64,000 nt of DNA from Archivesica marissinica (lineage: Eukaryota > Mollusca > Bivalvia > Venerida > Vesicomyidae): NCBI GenBank assembly GCA_014843695.1, contig CM026397.1, positions 46,748,891-46,812,890 on the forward strand, in the 5' to 3' direction. The notes beneath the pieces were generated by a model. That model was not told the DNA's origin. It saw only the letters and a program-made list of their open reading frames with translations, and did no database searches. The translations under genes were made by a program, and so were the position numbers. Positions 22,293 through 34,042 of this stretch are shown piece by piece; the stretch's first letter is position 1; every line of letters starts with the position of its first letter.

Positions 22293-23647
22293 TACTGAGT
22301 AAAAAAAAAAACGATACCAAACCAACTTGACGAAAAAGATGAGTGACGTATGCCTACGATATTCATCCATATACACAGGTAAATAATGCATCCATATTTT
22401 CCTAACGCCGATTTTCCGTTTTGCACGTGATCCTCGAGGAACACGATTTGCTATACATGGATAGATCCACAAACCAGTTTGATGTACTCATATTGTAATT
22501 ACTTCGAGCAAAAACACCAAAACGGTCTGCATTTTCCTCAAAAGAAATGCCCAGACTCGACCAAAATGCGAGAATGCGAGCAATTGGGATAGTTGAAGCT
22601 GGTTTACGTCATAACGACGTCGCTAATCACCTCGGTGTGTCCCGGATCACGATCACACGTCTACTTGGACGGTACCGAATACGTGGATCAACTGATGATA
22701 GCCCACATACTGGTCGACCACGCGTGATGACGCCAGAACAGGACCGTCATATTCGGACGTCACATTTACGTGACCGCTTCCTGCCCGCTACTCATACCGC
22801 CATCGTTACTCCTGGGAGGACCAACAATAGAATCAGTGCTCAAACAGTTCGGAACAGGCTCGCTGAACGTGGAATCCGTCCTTACAGACCGTACACCGGC
22901 CCCATGTTGACGCGACGTCACCGGAACGAACGTCATGAGCGGACGGGGTGAACATGCACGTTGGACTCGCTTACAATGGAATTCCGTTATGTTTAGTGAC
23001 GAATCGAGTTTCTGTTTACGGCGTGCGGATGGCAGGGCTCGGGGGGCATCACATACGACGGCCACACACAACTGATTATTGTTGACGGAAACTTAACCGC
23101 ACAGCGGTACTGTGACGAAATTATTACGCCCGTTGTTTTGCCATTCTTTAACATCAATCGACGCGTCACACTGTTCCAACAGGACAACGCCAGATGCCAT
23201 ATTACACACAATACCACTCAATTATTGGAGCAGGGCAACATTGAACGTTTACCGTGGCCAGCATTGTCAACAGACTTGTCTTCGATAGAACATTTATGGG
23301 ATACCTTAGACCGTCGTGTAAGACTCCGTCAGCCGGCAACGTTACATCAACTGAGGGATATTCTGCGTCAGGAGTGGAACAACATTGACCAATATAAGAT
23401 TATGACACTTATTCGTTCCATGCGACGGCGATGCATTGCAGTGAGAGATGCCAATGGAGGTCATACACGGTATTGACTATTGTGTGAATATTCCACTTGA
23501 CCCCTTGGTCGTATGATCGGATTTTAAACTTGTAACATTGTCTCATATGTATCAATTTCGGTACACGAAATTTCAGATGAATTGCTTATTTAGTAATTAA
23601 AATACATATATGTTTATACCATGTATCGTTTCTTATTTGACTCAGTA
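22293..23647 (+). mobile_element. Tc1/mariner-like DNA transposon, decayed
   Basis: 1355-bp element flanked by TA at 22291-22292 and 23648-23649. The left end reads TACTGAGTAAAA and the right end, reverse-complemented, reads TACTGAGTCAAATAAG; both inner ends reach ACGATAC, giving terminal inverted repeats of about 25 bp. It encodes one transposase, now frameshifted. TA target duplication, TIRs and a DD34E transposase define the superfamily. Confidence 0.88.
22547..23476 (+). pseudogene. Tc1-like transposase (DD34E), frameshifted
   Basis: The frame starts at ATG 22547 with MPRLDQNARMRAIGIVEAG and a helix-turn-helix region (HNDVANHLGVSRITITRLLGR), then a GRPR motif linking two DNA-binding subdomains. 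It stops at 22951. Catalytic segments follow in other frames: FSDES (first Asp codon at 22998-23000), QQDNARCHI (second Asp at 23183-23185) and SIEHLWDTL (Glu at 23288-23290). The second Asp and the Glu are separated by 34 residues, the DD34E signature. The distance between the first and second Asp is not a multiple of three, so at least one indel lies between them in addition to the break before 22998. Inactive as written. Confidence 0.88.
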
Positions 23648-23689
23648 TAATAGGAAATTATATTCTGTAGAAATGAGTTTTTTTCACCA

Positions 23690-23776
23690 ATGTAGTATCG
23701 CTTTAATGAATTGCACCCTATTACCATTATTTTATAGCCTTTACTTTACCCAGCATGCAAATTTTTAAAAACATAT
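23690..23776. mobile_element. MITE-2 partial copy
   Basis: Shares ATTTTATAGCCTTTACTTTACC and CAGCATGCAAA-type ends with full copies at 34720-34930, 35534-35738 and 38062-38236. Only one end is retained. Confidence 0.55.
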
Positions 23777-23960
23777 TGCATCTATCCACAAAATATGGGA
23801 GAGCATGCCTGATCTAAAGATTGATGACGATTCTGGCATTCTTTTTATATTTAAAACCATAGACAACCGTCTTGGTATGTTTCCATTTAGTTATATGACT
23901 GTTTATAATAAAATAACATGAAATCATGTGTTACTATGGTAACATTGTATTATAATGTTA

Positions 23961-24063
23961 TTAATTAAGTGCTTTCACATTTGGTCGTGTGATTGGGATG
24001 AAGTCAGTCCAATATGACAGGCTGAATCCCAATAACAATGTCAATATGAAATCGCTTAATTAA
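23961..24063. mobile_element. Foldback element with 103-bp hairpin
   Basis: Left arm TTAATTAAGTGCTTTCACAT pairs with the right arm ending ATGAAATCGCTTAATTAA, and inner segments TGATTGGGAT and AATCCCAATA also pair. It could be a very short MITE or the fused ends of one. Its right end shares TTAA with the MITE-1 copy that follows. Confidence 0.5.
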
Positions 24064-24230
24064 CCCATTCAACATCAGGTAACTCACATGCACTAGTCCA
24101 TCATATTTTAGACCAATAAATTAATAAGAAAATTACATTTGGACAAGTTCATTTATAAAATGGGTAATTTTGACCCGAGCTGGCTCATCTGGATCTACAT
24201 CTTTTGTAAGCCTATTTAGAGGTCTGAGAG
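24060..24230. mobile_element. MITE-1 partial copy
   Basis: Begins TTAACCCATTCAACATCAGG and continues through AGACCAATAAATTAATAAG, AAATGGGTAATTTTG and TGGATCTACATCTTTTG, in the same order as the reverse of the full copy at 54852-55092. The distal end is missing after GAGGTCTGAG. Confidence 0.75.
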
Positions 24231-24970
24231 AAACAAATATTAAATTGATTATTTTAATGATTCATGTTATAAAATGAACAGGTTATGTTTCCAAGATGAC
24301 GGCTGCAAAACAATTTCGCCAGACAATCCTCATACAGGCTAAGTTCCAATTAATCAGATTTCCATATTTTAATACAGGCCGCGTAAAATACATATAGGCT
24401 GAGCTAAGCATGGGCATGGACGAATGACTCGTAATGGCCTAGCAAATGACGTAAAGGTACAATGTTAATTAATAATTTGCTATATAATAATATAGATACA
24501 GATACATATATGTACATATAAGTATATAAGTATTGATATGTAATGTATATAAATATATAAGCCAGGGGCGTAGCTTTCACCTAATATATGAGTATTAGGA
24601 TCAGGGAGGGGCTGGAGGTATTTCATCAAAAAAATGTTGAAAGTCCATATTGCCGTAGGTGCATTCCAAGGTATTTTACGGAATGTTTTAACAAGAATTA
24701 AGGAACTTATTTGTTTAGTTCTGAAAAACTTCTTTTAACAATTAAAAAGTAATGAAATACCAACTTATTTTCATATTTGATGGGTTCTCTGCATCATACA
24801 CCTCCATCCCCTTTTCACATTTTTAATTTTTGAAGATGTGTAGGCCCATGCCAACAGTGCTTGTAGTTTGCTATACAACTAAAGCTAGAAATATACATGG
24901 AATAGTGGTATTAGGTGCCCATTTATATCTACTCACAATGGGACATTTCTCAAAAAATCTGTTTTTGTAT
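24231..24970. other. No gene recognised
   Basis: AT-rich sequence with a (TATA)-rich stretch near 24490-24560 and a CCAGGGGCGTAGC string at 24562 that may be the worn end of a hAT-type element. No supported coding frame. Confidence 0.5.
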
Positions 24971-25156
24971 TTAACGCTTTGCACGCTAACGGCAGATAAA
25001 ACCACTTTTGCAAACAGCATAGAGCCAAATCAGACAGCTATTTGGATAGTGGAGCTAAAACACTTGGCTGAATAGCAAATAACATTATGCCATGGCTGAT
25101 CTGGATCTATGTTGTTTGCAAATGTGATTTTATTTACTCAGCAGGCAAAGGGTTAA
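24971..25156. mobile_element. MITE-3, short form (186 bp)
   Basis: Flanked and bounded by TTAA at both ends (24971-24974 and 25153-25156). The left end TTAACGCTTTGCACGCTAAC and the reverse complement of the right end, TTAACCCTTTGCCTGCTGAG, form terminal inverted repeats. TTAA duplication with C(C/G)CTTTGC ends fits a non-autonomous piggyBac-like element. A longer copy lies at 50260-50500. Confidence 0.7.
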
Positions 25157-25167
25157 TAGTTATATTG

Positions 25168-25470
25168 TGTTCTGGTTAAGGTCGCTGACTTGTATACCAC
25201 TGTAACCTATCATCACTGATGGTCACGGGTTCGAGCCCCGCTCAGACCGTGTCTCATTTATATGAAAAAGTTGGCAGTTTCTTACGGAGGTTGGTGCACC
25301 CAAGTACTGGTTAACACCTGGAGCCTGCCCAGGAAAGGTGTTGTTAGGTAAACTGCCCACCGGCGATATAGCCCGAAATGGTGCTGATGCAGGTGTAAAA
25401 CCCGAAATATAACATAACATAAATATAACATAACATAAATATAACATAACATAACATAAAAACCATAACA
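25168..25470 (+). repeat. SINE-C (tRNA-derived)
   Basis: Head with A-box-like TGGTTAAGGTCGCTGAC and B box GGTTCGAGCCCC, a body containing AAGTACTGGTTAACACC and GCCTGCCCAGGAAAGG, and a tail of ATATAACATAACATAA repeats. A headless copy in reverse orientation lies at 51712-51870. It starts within about 12 bp of the MITE-3 end. Confidence 0.78.
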
Positions 25471-25821
25471 ATTTGTGCTGACACTTGGCGCCTACATGAA
25501 AGTAGCAACGTTATATATAAAAACAAGCGCGCTATGGTACTGTGATGAAAAGGATCTAAAATGTATTACTCGTGTGAAGATTTCATGCCATTTGTTATGA
25601 AACTCGTTTTGGAATTTTTGTTATTAACCTCGCCAAAAGGCTCGCTAAATAGCAAAATTGCAAACTCATTTCATAAAATATAGTATGAAATCAACACGAG
25701 TGTAAAATCCTATATATATAGGCAAAACAATTACATCTCGAAATTACTTTTCAGCTATGATGATAAAACTATAAAGACTTTTACAGTATTACATAGACTT
25801 CAAAAATGAATGGCATAGACT

Positions 25822-26104
25822 ATACTCTGGGACAGACTTTACTACGGGGCAGACTTACTTTACTCTGGGACATGCTATACTCCGGGACAGACTTTACTCC
25901 GGGACAGACTTTACTCAGGGACAGACTTTACTCCGGGACAGACTTTACTCAGGGACAGACTTTACTCCGGGACAGACTACTCCCGTGACATACTTTACTC
26001 CGGGACAGACTTTACTCCGTGACAGACTTTACTCAGGGACAGACTTTACTCTGTGACATACTTTACTCCGGGACAGACTTTACTCCGGACAGACTTTACT
26101 CCAA
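25822..26104. repeat. 17-bp minisatellite, segment 1
   Basis: Units GGGACAGACTTTACTCC with variants GGGACATAC and CTCTG or CTCAG. About 16 copies before interruption by a foldback element. Confidence 0.93.
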
Positions 26105-26248
26105 GTCTCGAGGTTATAAAATGTTTCTCCTATCTCAACCTCAGTCTCAGGCTTCTGATTGGATCAGCTTGCAGTAAAACTAAGAATCAACCATTCAAAT
26201 AATTTGAGCTCGAGTTTGAGATCGGAGAAAAGTGTTATAACCTCGGGC
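26105..26248. mobile_element. Foldback/MITE inside the 17-bp array
   Basis: The left arm CGAGGTTATAAAATGTTTCT and the reverse complement of the right arm, CGAGGTTATAACACTTTTCT, form an inverted repeat of about 35 bp including ATCTCAA. It interrupts an otherwise continuous array, so it inserted after the array formed. Confidence 0.65.
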
Positions 26249-26834
26249 ACAGGACATACTTTACTCTGGGACAGAATTTACTCAGGGACAGACTTTACTC
26301 CGGGACAGACTTTACTCCGGACAGACTTTACTCCAGGACATACTTTACTCTGGGACATACTTTACTCAGGGACAGACTTTACTCCGGGACAGACTACTCC
26401 CGTGACATACTTTACTCCGGGACAGACTTTACTCCGGACAGACTTTACTCCGGGACAGACTTTACTCCGGGACAGACTTTACTCCGGGACATACTTTACT
26501 CTGGGACAGACTTTACTCCGGGACATACTTTACTCCGGGACAGACTTTACTCTGGGTCAAACTTTACTCTGGGACATACTTTACTCCGGGCCAGACTTTA
26601 CTCCGGGACAGACTTTACTCCGGGATATACTTTACTCCGGGACAGACTTTACTCCGGGATATACTTTACTCCGGGACAGACTTTACTCTGGGACATACTT
26701 TACTCCGGGATATACTTTACTCCGGGATATACTTTACTCCGGGACATACTTTACTCCGGGACAGACTTTACTCCGGGACAGACTTTACTCCGGGATATAC
26801 TTTACTCCGTGACATACTTTACTCTGGGACAGAG
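26249..26834. repeat. 17-bp minisatellite, segment 2
   Basis: Same unit as segment 1 with more GGGACATAC and GGGATATAC variants, about 34 copies. It ends at the truncated 5' border of gypsy copy 2. Confidence 0.93.
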
Positions 26835-27004
26835 TATTCACAGTAAAGTTACCTTTAAATAGCAAAACGGATGTAGAGAAGCAGTATCCAACCTTATTTA
26901 AGGGACTTGGTAGATTATCGAGTGAACATAATATCAAAATAGACGAATCTGTAATACCGGTAGTCCATGCACCCAGAAAGGTACCTGTAGCTTTAAAACA
27001 AAAA

Positions 27005-29558
27005 GTGAAAAATGAACACATGAAGAAACTAGGTGTTATATATAAACAGGATAAACCAACTAAATGGGTTAATTCAATGGTTACAGTGGTTAAACCTAAT
27101 GGCAAGCTTAGAATTTGCATGGATCCAAAAGATTTGAACAAAGCGATAAAGAGAGAACATTATCCAATGAAGACAATTGAAGAAATCTTACCGGAAATGG
27201 CAGGAGCTAAAATATTTAGTAAATTAGATGCTACATGTGGATTTTGGCAATGTACACTAGATGAAGAGAGTCAAGAATAAACACTCCCTTTGGGCGGTAC
27301 AGCTTTAAACGATTGCCATATGGAATCAAATCAGCACCAGAAGTGTACCAGAAAATAATTTCTGAGTTAATTGAAGATATTGATGGTTGCGAAGCAATAG
27401 TAGATGACATAGTTATATGGGGAGTTATATGGGGAAAAGATGCCCAAGAACATGATCAAAGACTGCATAAAGTGCTAACGAAACTCAATGACAATAATCT
27501 AAAGCTAAACAAGGACAAGTGTGAGTTTAGAAAGAATAGAATTGAATATGTTGGCCATGTGCTAACAGCGGATGGCTTAAAGCCAGATGAAGAGAAAGTG
27601 AGAACAGTTAGAGATATGAGAAAGCCAGTTGATGTGAAAGAGTTAAGAACATTTCTAGGCCTCATTAACTACTTAGGAAAGTTCATAGAGAACTTATCAG
27701 AGAAAAGTGCTCCATTAAGAAAACTACTTGAGAAAGAGGTAGCATGGCAGTGGGGTCACTTAGAGAACGGTGCATTTGAACAATTGAAAAATGCTGCTAT
27801 AACAGCACCAGTATTAAAGTTCTATGATCAGAATGAACCAATTACACTTTCAGTTGATGCATCATCCACAGGGATTGGAGCAGTGATCTTACAGAAAGGG
27901 CAACCTGTAGCATATGGGTCAAGGTCACTAACACGGGCACAACAGAGCGATTAACATAATGTTGTAAGAACTTATTCTCAATCAAACTAAATTAAATTTG
28001 TATAGTTTACTACTAATAGTATGAACAATGTCAAGAATACAGATAATAAATACATTCATTGCACAAATTGAAAAAGAAGCTCTAGCAATATCGTACGGTT
28101 GTACAAAGTTTCATCAATATTTGTTTGCAAAAGAAGTACACGTGGAATCAGACCACAAACCACTGCAATCAATATTTGCAAAACCAAGGTTACAAAGGAT
28201 TATACTATCCTTGCAGAAGTATGACTTGAAGGTGACGCATAAACCAGAAAAAGAGATGTTCATATCAGACTGTTTAAGCAGGGCATATCTGAATGAAACA
28301 ACAGAAGATTTAAATTCTGAAGAAATAACAATAAACTTGTTAAAGTACTTGCCAGTTTCAATACAAAAACAGAAAGAATTCCAATTGGCAACTGACAAAG
28401 ATTCAGAACTAGTAAAACTGAAAGTTATAATTCAACGAGGATGGCCTGAAAAACAGGAAGAAATACCACAAGAGTTGAGACCATATTGGAACTTTCGAGA
28501 CGAGATTACCAGCATTGATGGCATGCTGTTTAAAACACACAAACTGATAGTGCCAAAGACATTAAGAGAAGAAATGCTAGACATAATACATGAAGCACAT
28601 ACGGGTGTGGTGAAGTGTAAATCTAGAGCTAGAGAATCTCTATTCTGGATAGGAATGGCTAAAGATGTTGAAAATAAAGTAAAACAGTGTGAAATCTGTA
28701 CTCGGAATCAGAAAGCAAATCCAAAAGAGCCATTAATGAAAACAGAAATTCCAGATAGGCCATGGTCGCGTATTAGTGTGGACATATTTCATTTCCGTAG
28801 TAATAATTATCTGCTCACGGTGGATAGATTTACCTCGTGGCCAGAAATTGTGAAATTAGATAACATGTCGAGCGAGAACACAGTACAATACTTAAAGAGT
28901 CAGTTTGCAAAGTATGGCATACCAGATGAATTATACAGTTGACAATGGTGTCCAATTCTCATCTTATTGCTTTGATAAATTCAGGAGAGAATATGATTTC
29001 AAGCATGTAACCAGTTCGCCAACATTTGCACAATCGAATGGATTAGCTGAAAGAACAGTGCAAACTGTTAAAAATCTGCTTAAAAAAGCCAAAGATCCAT
29101 ATATGTCACTAATGATATATAGAGACACTGTACTTGAACATGTAGGATTATCGCCTGCACAAATGTTTCTTGGAAGACGGTTAAAGACAAAACTACCTGT
29201 GACAACACCTTTACTAAAGAGAGGAAAACACGTAAACACAGAAACAATTCGTAAACATCGACATAAATCGCAATGTCTACAGAAACGACACTACGACAAA
29301 CATGCCGACGGAAATCTGTCACATCTAGACGTAGGTGACAAGGTGGTTATGAAACGAGCTGAAAATGAACAGTGGGTACCTGCAACTGTAGTAGACAAAC
29401 ATTCAACACCAAGATCGTATATTGTGCAGAATAACAATGGAATTACGTACAGGAGAAATAGAAAACATCTAAGACCAACCGAAGCTCTGTTAACGATCAC
29501 GAACAAAACGAGCAAAGTTATGAACTTGATAACGACGATAGTGTGCACCAGAACATAA
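27005..29558 (+). pseudogene. Gypsy copy 2 pol remnant
   Basis: Broken frames at 27005-27280, 27313-27954, 28028-28942 and 28905-29558 correspond in order to the reverse transcriptase core, the VDDIVIWG region with RNase H, the integrase zinc-binding region, and the integrase catalytic core with the C-terminal tail. The breaks listed for the element prevent a single polyprotein. Similarity to copy 1 outside the breaks is very high by eye. Confidence 0.9.
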
Positions 29559-30003
29559 CACAACCAGAACCAATACCTGAAGAACCAATACCACAAAGTC
29601 CAAAAACGATGACAATTACAAGATCTGGTAGAACAGTTAAACGTCCCTCAAAATACAGTGATTTTGAGTTACAGTGATTTTGAGAGTTAGTGATTTTGAA
29701 AGTGACTAATTAGTCATATATATTTCAAAAGTTTAGTTTGATCAGTTGTGAAAGAAGACAACGCATATTCAAATTTAGTTTTATTCATCTATTACATATA
29801 TATAATGTTTTGAGTGATTCTAAAAGCTGTATGGTGATGTATATTCCAGAGGCAGAATAATCCTCATACATCACACACTACCCCTGGGTAGTTACATTCT
29901 AAATATATAGAAATAACACTGTCATGTCAATCTCATTATTTAACAATCTTGAATAATATAGACATTTTAAGTTGTAGACAATCTGGACCTTAACAAAGGG
30001 AGA

Positions 30004-30112
30004 TGTAATATATGTATCACGATGATGATGATATTTTGTTGATGACAACGCTAGGTCAGCGTTTTATTAAATATGTGTAAACCCGCCATATTGTTGTTTA
30101 CTAGACATTACA
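30004..30112 (+). repeat. 3' LTR of gypsy copy 2
   Basis: 109-bp repeat beginning TGTAAT and ending ATTACA, a variant of the copy 1 LTRs. AAAGGGAGA immediately precedes it as polypurine tract. The 17-bp array resumes at the next base. Confidence 0.88.
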
Positions 30113-30977
30113 GGGACATACTTTACTCTGGGACAGACTTTACTCTGGGACAGACTTTACTCCGGACAGACTTTACTCTGGGACATACTTTACTCCGGGA
30201 CAGACTTTACTCCGGGACATACTTTACTCCGGGACAGACTTTACTCCGGACAGACTTTACTCTGGGACATACTTTACTCCGGGACAGACTTTACTCCGGG
30301 ACAGACTTTACTCTGGGACATACTTTACTCCGGGACATACTTTACTCCGGGACAGACTTTACTCCCAGACAGACTTTACTCCGGACAGACTTTATTTACT
30401 CTGGGACATACTTTACTCCGGGACAGACTTTACTCTGGGACATACTTTACTCCAGGACAGACTTTACTCCGGGACAGACTTTACTCTGTGACAGACTTTA
30501 CTCCGGGACTGACTTTACTCCGGGACATATTTAACTCTGTGACAGACTTTACTCCGGGACATACTTTACTCTGGGACAGACTTTACTCCGGGACAGACTT
30601 TACTCCGGGACTGACTTTACTCTGGGACATACTTTACTCCAGGACAGACTTTACTCTGTGACAGACTTTACTCCGGGACAGACTTTACTCTGTGACAGAC
30701 TTTACTCCGGGACATACTTTACTCCGGGACAGACTTTACTCTGGGACAGACTTTACTCCGGGACAGACATTACTGGGACAGACTTTACTCCGGGACATAT
30801 TTAACTCTGTGACAGACTTTACTCCAGGACAGACTTTACTCCGGGACATATTTAACTCTGTGACAGACTTTACTCCAGGACAGACTTTACTCCGGGACAT
30901 ATTTAACTCTGTGACAGACTTTACTCTGTGACAGACTTTACTCCAGGACAGACTTTACTCCAGGACAGACTTTAGTC
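30113..30977. repeat. 17-bp minisatellite, segment 3
   Basis: Continuation of the GGGACAGACTTTACTCC array after the gypsy 3' LTR, about 50 copies. Near its right end three units carry a GGGACATATTTAACTCTG variant in a higher-order pattern (about 30780-30920). Confidence 0.93.
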
Positions 30978-31031
30978 TGTGTGTTTTGAGAATTTACACC
31001 ATTTGTAATATAGAAACTTTTCCAGCTATAA

Positions 31032-33168
31032 GATCCCTCCCTCTAAGCATTGATGCAGGCATAATAAATCCCAGGTATCCCTCCCTCTGAGTACTGATGC
31101 TGGCATAATATATCCCAGGTATCCCTCCCTCTGAGTACTGATGCAGGCATAATATATCCTAGGTATCCCTCCCTCTGAGTACTGATGCAGGCATAATAAA
31201 TCCCAGGTATCCCTCCTTCTAAGCATTGATGCAGGCATAATATATCCTAGGTATCCCTCCTTCTAAGCATTGATGCAGGCATAATATATCCTAGGTATCC
31301 CTCCTTCTAAGCATTGATGCAGGCATAATATATCCTAGGTATCCCTCCTTCTAAGCATTGATGCAGGCATAATATATCCTAGGTATCCCTCCTTCTAAGC
31401 ATTGATGCAGGCATAATAAATCCTAGGTATCCCTCCCTCTAAGCATTGATGCAGGCATAATATATCCTAGGTATCCCTCCTTCTAAGCATTGATGCAGGC
31501 ATAATATATCCTAGGTATCCCTCCTTCTAAGCATTGATGCAGGCATAATATATCCTAGGTATCCCTCCTTCTAAGCATTGATGCAGGCATAATATATCCT
31601 AGGTATCCCTCCTTCTAAGCATTGATGCAGGCATAATAAATCCTAGGTATCCCTCCTTCTAAGCATTGATGCAGGCATAATATATCCTAGGTATCCCTCC
31701 TTCTAAGCATTGATGCAGGCATAATATATCCTAGGTATCCCTCCTTCTAAGCATTGATGCAGGCATAATAAATCCTAGGTATCCCTCCTTCTAAGCATTG
31801 ATGCAGGCATAATATATCCTAGGTATCCCTCCTTCTAAGCATTGATGCAGGCATAATAAATCCCAGGTATCCCTCCTTCTAAGCATTGATGCAGGCATAA
31901 TATATCCTAGGTATCCCTCCTTCTAAGCATTGATGCAGGCATAATAAATCCCAGGTATCCCTCCTTCTAAGCATTGATGCAGGCATAATAAATCCCAGGT
32001 ATCCCTCCTTCTAAGCATTGATGCAGGCATAATATATCCTAGGTATCCCTCCTTCTAAGCATTGATGCAGGCATAATAAATCCTAGGTATCCCTCCCTCT
32101 AAGCATTGATGCAGGCATAATATATCCTAGGTATCCCTCCTTCTAAGCATTGATGCAGGCATAATATATCCTAGGTATCCCTCCTTCTAAGCATTGATGC
32201 AGGCATAATATATCCTAGGTATCCCTCCTTCTAAGCATTGATGCAGGCATAATAAATCCTAGGTATCCCTCCTTCTAAGCATTGATGCAGGCATAATAAA
32301 TCCCAGGTATCCCTCCTTCTAAGCATTGATGCAGGCATAATAAATCCTAGGTATCCCTCCCTCTAAGCATTGATGCAGGCATAATAAATCCCAGGTATCC
32401 CTCCCTCTGAGTACTGATGCAGGCATAATAAATCCCAGGTATCCCTCCCTCTGAGTACGGATGCTGGCATAATAAATCCTAGGTATCCCTCCCTCTGAGT
32501 ACGGATGCAGGCATAATAAATCCTAGGTATCCCTCCCTCTGAGTACGGATGCTGGCATAATAAATCTCAGGTATCCCTCCTTCTAAGCATTGATGCAGGC
32601 ATAATAAATCCCAGGTATCCCTCCCTCTAAGCATTGATGCAGGCAAAAATCCCAGGTATCCCTCCTTCTAAGCATTGATGCAGGCATAATAAATCCCAGG
32701 TATCCCTCCTTCTAAGCATGATGCAGGCATAATAAATCCAGGTATCCCTCCCTCTGAGTACTGATGCAGGCATAATAGATCCCAGGTATCCCTCCCTCTG
32801 AGTACTGATGCTGGCATAATAGATCCCAGGTATCCCTCCCTCCGAGTACGGATGCTGGCATAATAGATCCCAGGTATCCCTCCCTCGAGTACGGATGCTG
32901 GCATAATATCCCAGGTATCCCTCCCTCTGAGTACTGATGCTGGCATAATAGATCCCAGGTATCCCTCCCTCTGAGTACTGATGCTGGCATAATAGATCCC
33001 AGGTATCCCTCCCTCTGAGTACTGATGCAGGCATAATAAATCCCAGGTATCCCTCCCTCTGAGTACTGATGCTGGCATAATAGATCCCAGGTATCCCTCC
33101 CTCTGAATACGGATGCTGGCATAATAGATCCCAGGTATCCCTCCCTCCGAGTACGGATGCAGGTATAA
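31032..33168. repeat. 44-bp minisatellite (about 48 copies)
   Basis: Units of 44 bp with core AGGTATCCCTCCTTCTAAGC followed by ATTGATGCAGGCATAATA. The central units are homogeneous. Those near both ends carry a GAGTACTGATGC (or GAGTACGGATGC) variant instead of AAGCATTGATGC, so the older variant sits at the edges and a newer one has spread in the middle. It lies downstream of the last visible CDKL5 exon. Confidence 0.95.
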
Positions 33169-33997
33169 TAATCGCTAAATATTCTATTCATGCAAATATT
33201 GACTAGCTAAGATACAAACTCAGGATTAATACCAGGTAATATGTCATACATGTGGTGTGCACCTACTTTCATATTTCTCGACTTCCTCTTAGCCGGATAA
33301 TAGATATTCTGTGAATTTCAAACATTGATAAAATTACTAAATCATTTGAACAGGACAACAATAACACAAGCCAGTTAGGCTAAACACTGATAAAAAGGCA
33401 ATTTTGTTTTTAAAAAAGCTTTGAAGTTAAATAACACCTACTTAAGCAATCTCTGAATAAATATTTAAAATGGCATGAAAGGATAAAATGTTCTTAGATG
33501 CAAATATTAAGCACAGCAATAAAGACAATAAATTGTGAAATGTGAGGAAGCTGAAAGAAAACAGTTAGTGTAAACACCCACAAATGTCTACCCTGTATTC
33601 AGAATGTCTACCCTGTATTCAGAATGTCTACCCTGTATTCAGAATGTCTACCCTGTATTCAGAATGACAGATATTGCAAACTATCATATATTTATGAGCA
33701 TACAAAAAATGTTTAAAACAAAAGATAAAATTATTTGCTAACATGCGTATATATGCATTCACCAATGACGAAGTGAACCGAATCTCAAAACAAAGTCAAT
33801 AGAAATAATTAAAATTCAAAACTAAAGTTCCATTTATCGGTACACAAAAAGTTGAATTGTTAATTTACAAAATTATTGCGATTTTTTTTGAAAACAGAAA
33901 TCAATATTGTAGATAATTATTATGGGTAATCATTGACTATAACTCTGAAATCCCATTGAAAGCTAACCACAAGAAATAAATAATGTATTTGAATGTA
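33169..33997. other. Non-coding sequence downstream of CDKL5 with a 20-bp x4 repeat
   Basis: Contains four perfect tandem copies of AATGTCTACCCTGTATTCAG (33583-33664). The rest is AT-rich with no recognised exon. Confidence 0.6.
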
Positions 33998-34003
33998 TTT
34001 ATT
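33998..34003 (-). terminator. Candidate polyadenylation signal for CDKL5 short form
   Basis: AATAAA on the minus strand, 40 bases after the stop at 34043. The location fits a terminal exon. AATAAA is common in AT-rich DNA, so this is suggestive only. Confidence 0.4.
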
Positions 34004-34042
34004 GCATAAAGAAAAAAATAAAACGTTTCAGAAAGGCAACTT

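Larger units (their letters stand above)
26832..30112 (+). mobile_element. Ty3/gypsy copy 2, 5'-truncated pseudogene
   Basis: Plus-strand relative of copy 1 beginning at the segment encoding VFTVKLPLNSK, downstream of the protease, and ending in a 109-bp LTR at 30004-30112. The 5' LTR, gag and protease are absent; the 17-bp array abuts the break, with AGAG common to both sides. Damage relative to copy 1: a 10-base deletion near 27277, a 12-base duplication near 27420, replacement of about 11 bases by a segment of about 115 bases near 27944-28060, a small in-frame deletion near 28187, a one-base insertion near 28940 and a further frameshift near 29500. Coding frames therefore appear as four pieces (RT, RT/RNase H, RNase H/integrase, integrase). 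Not functional. Confidence 0.9.
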
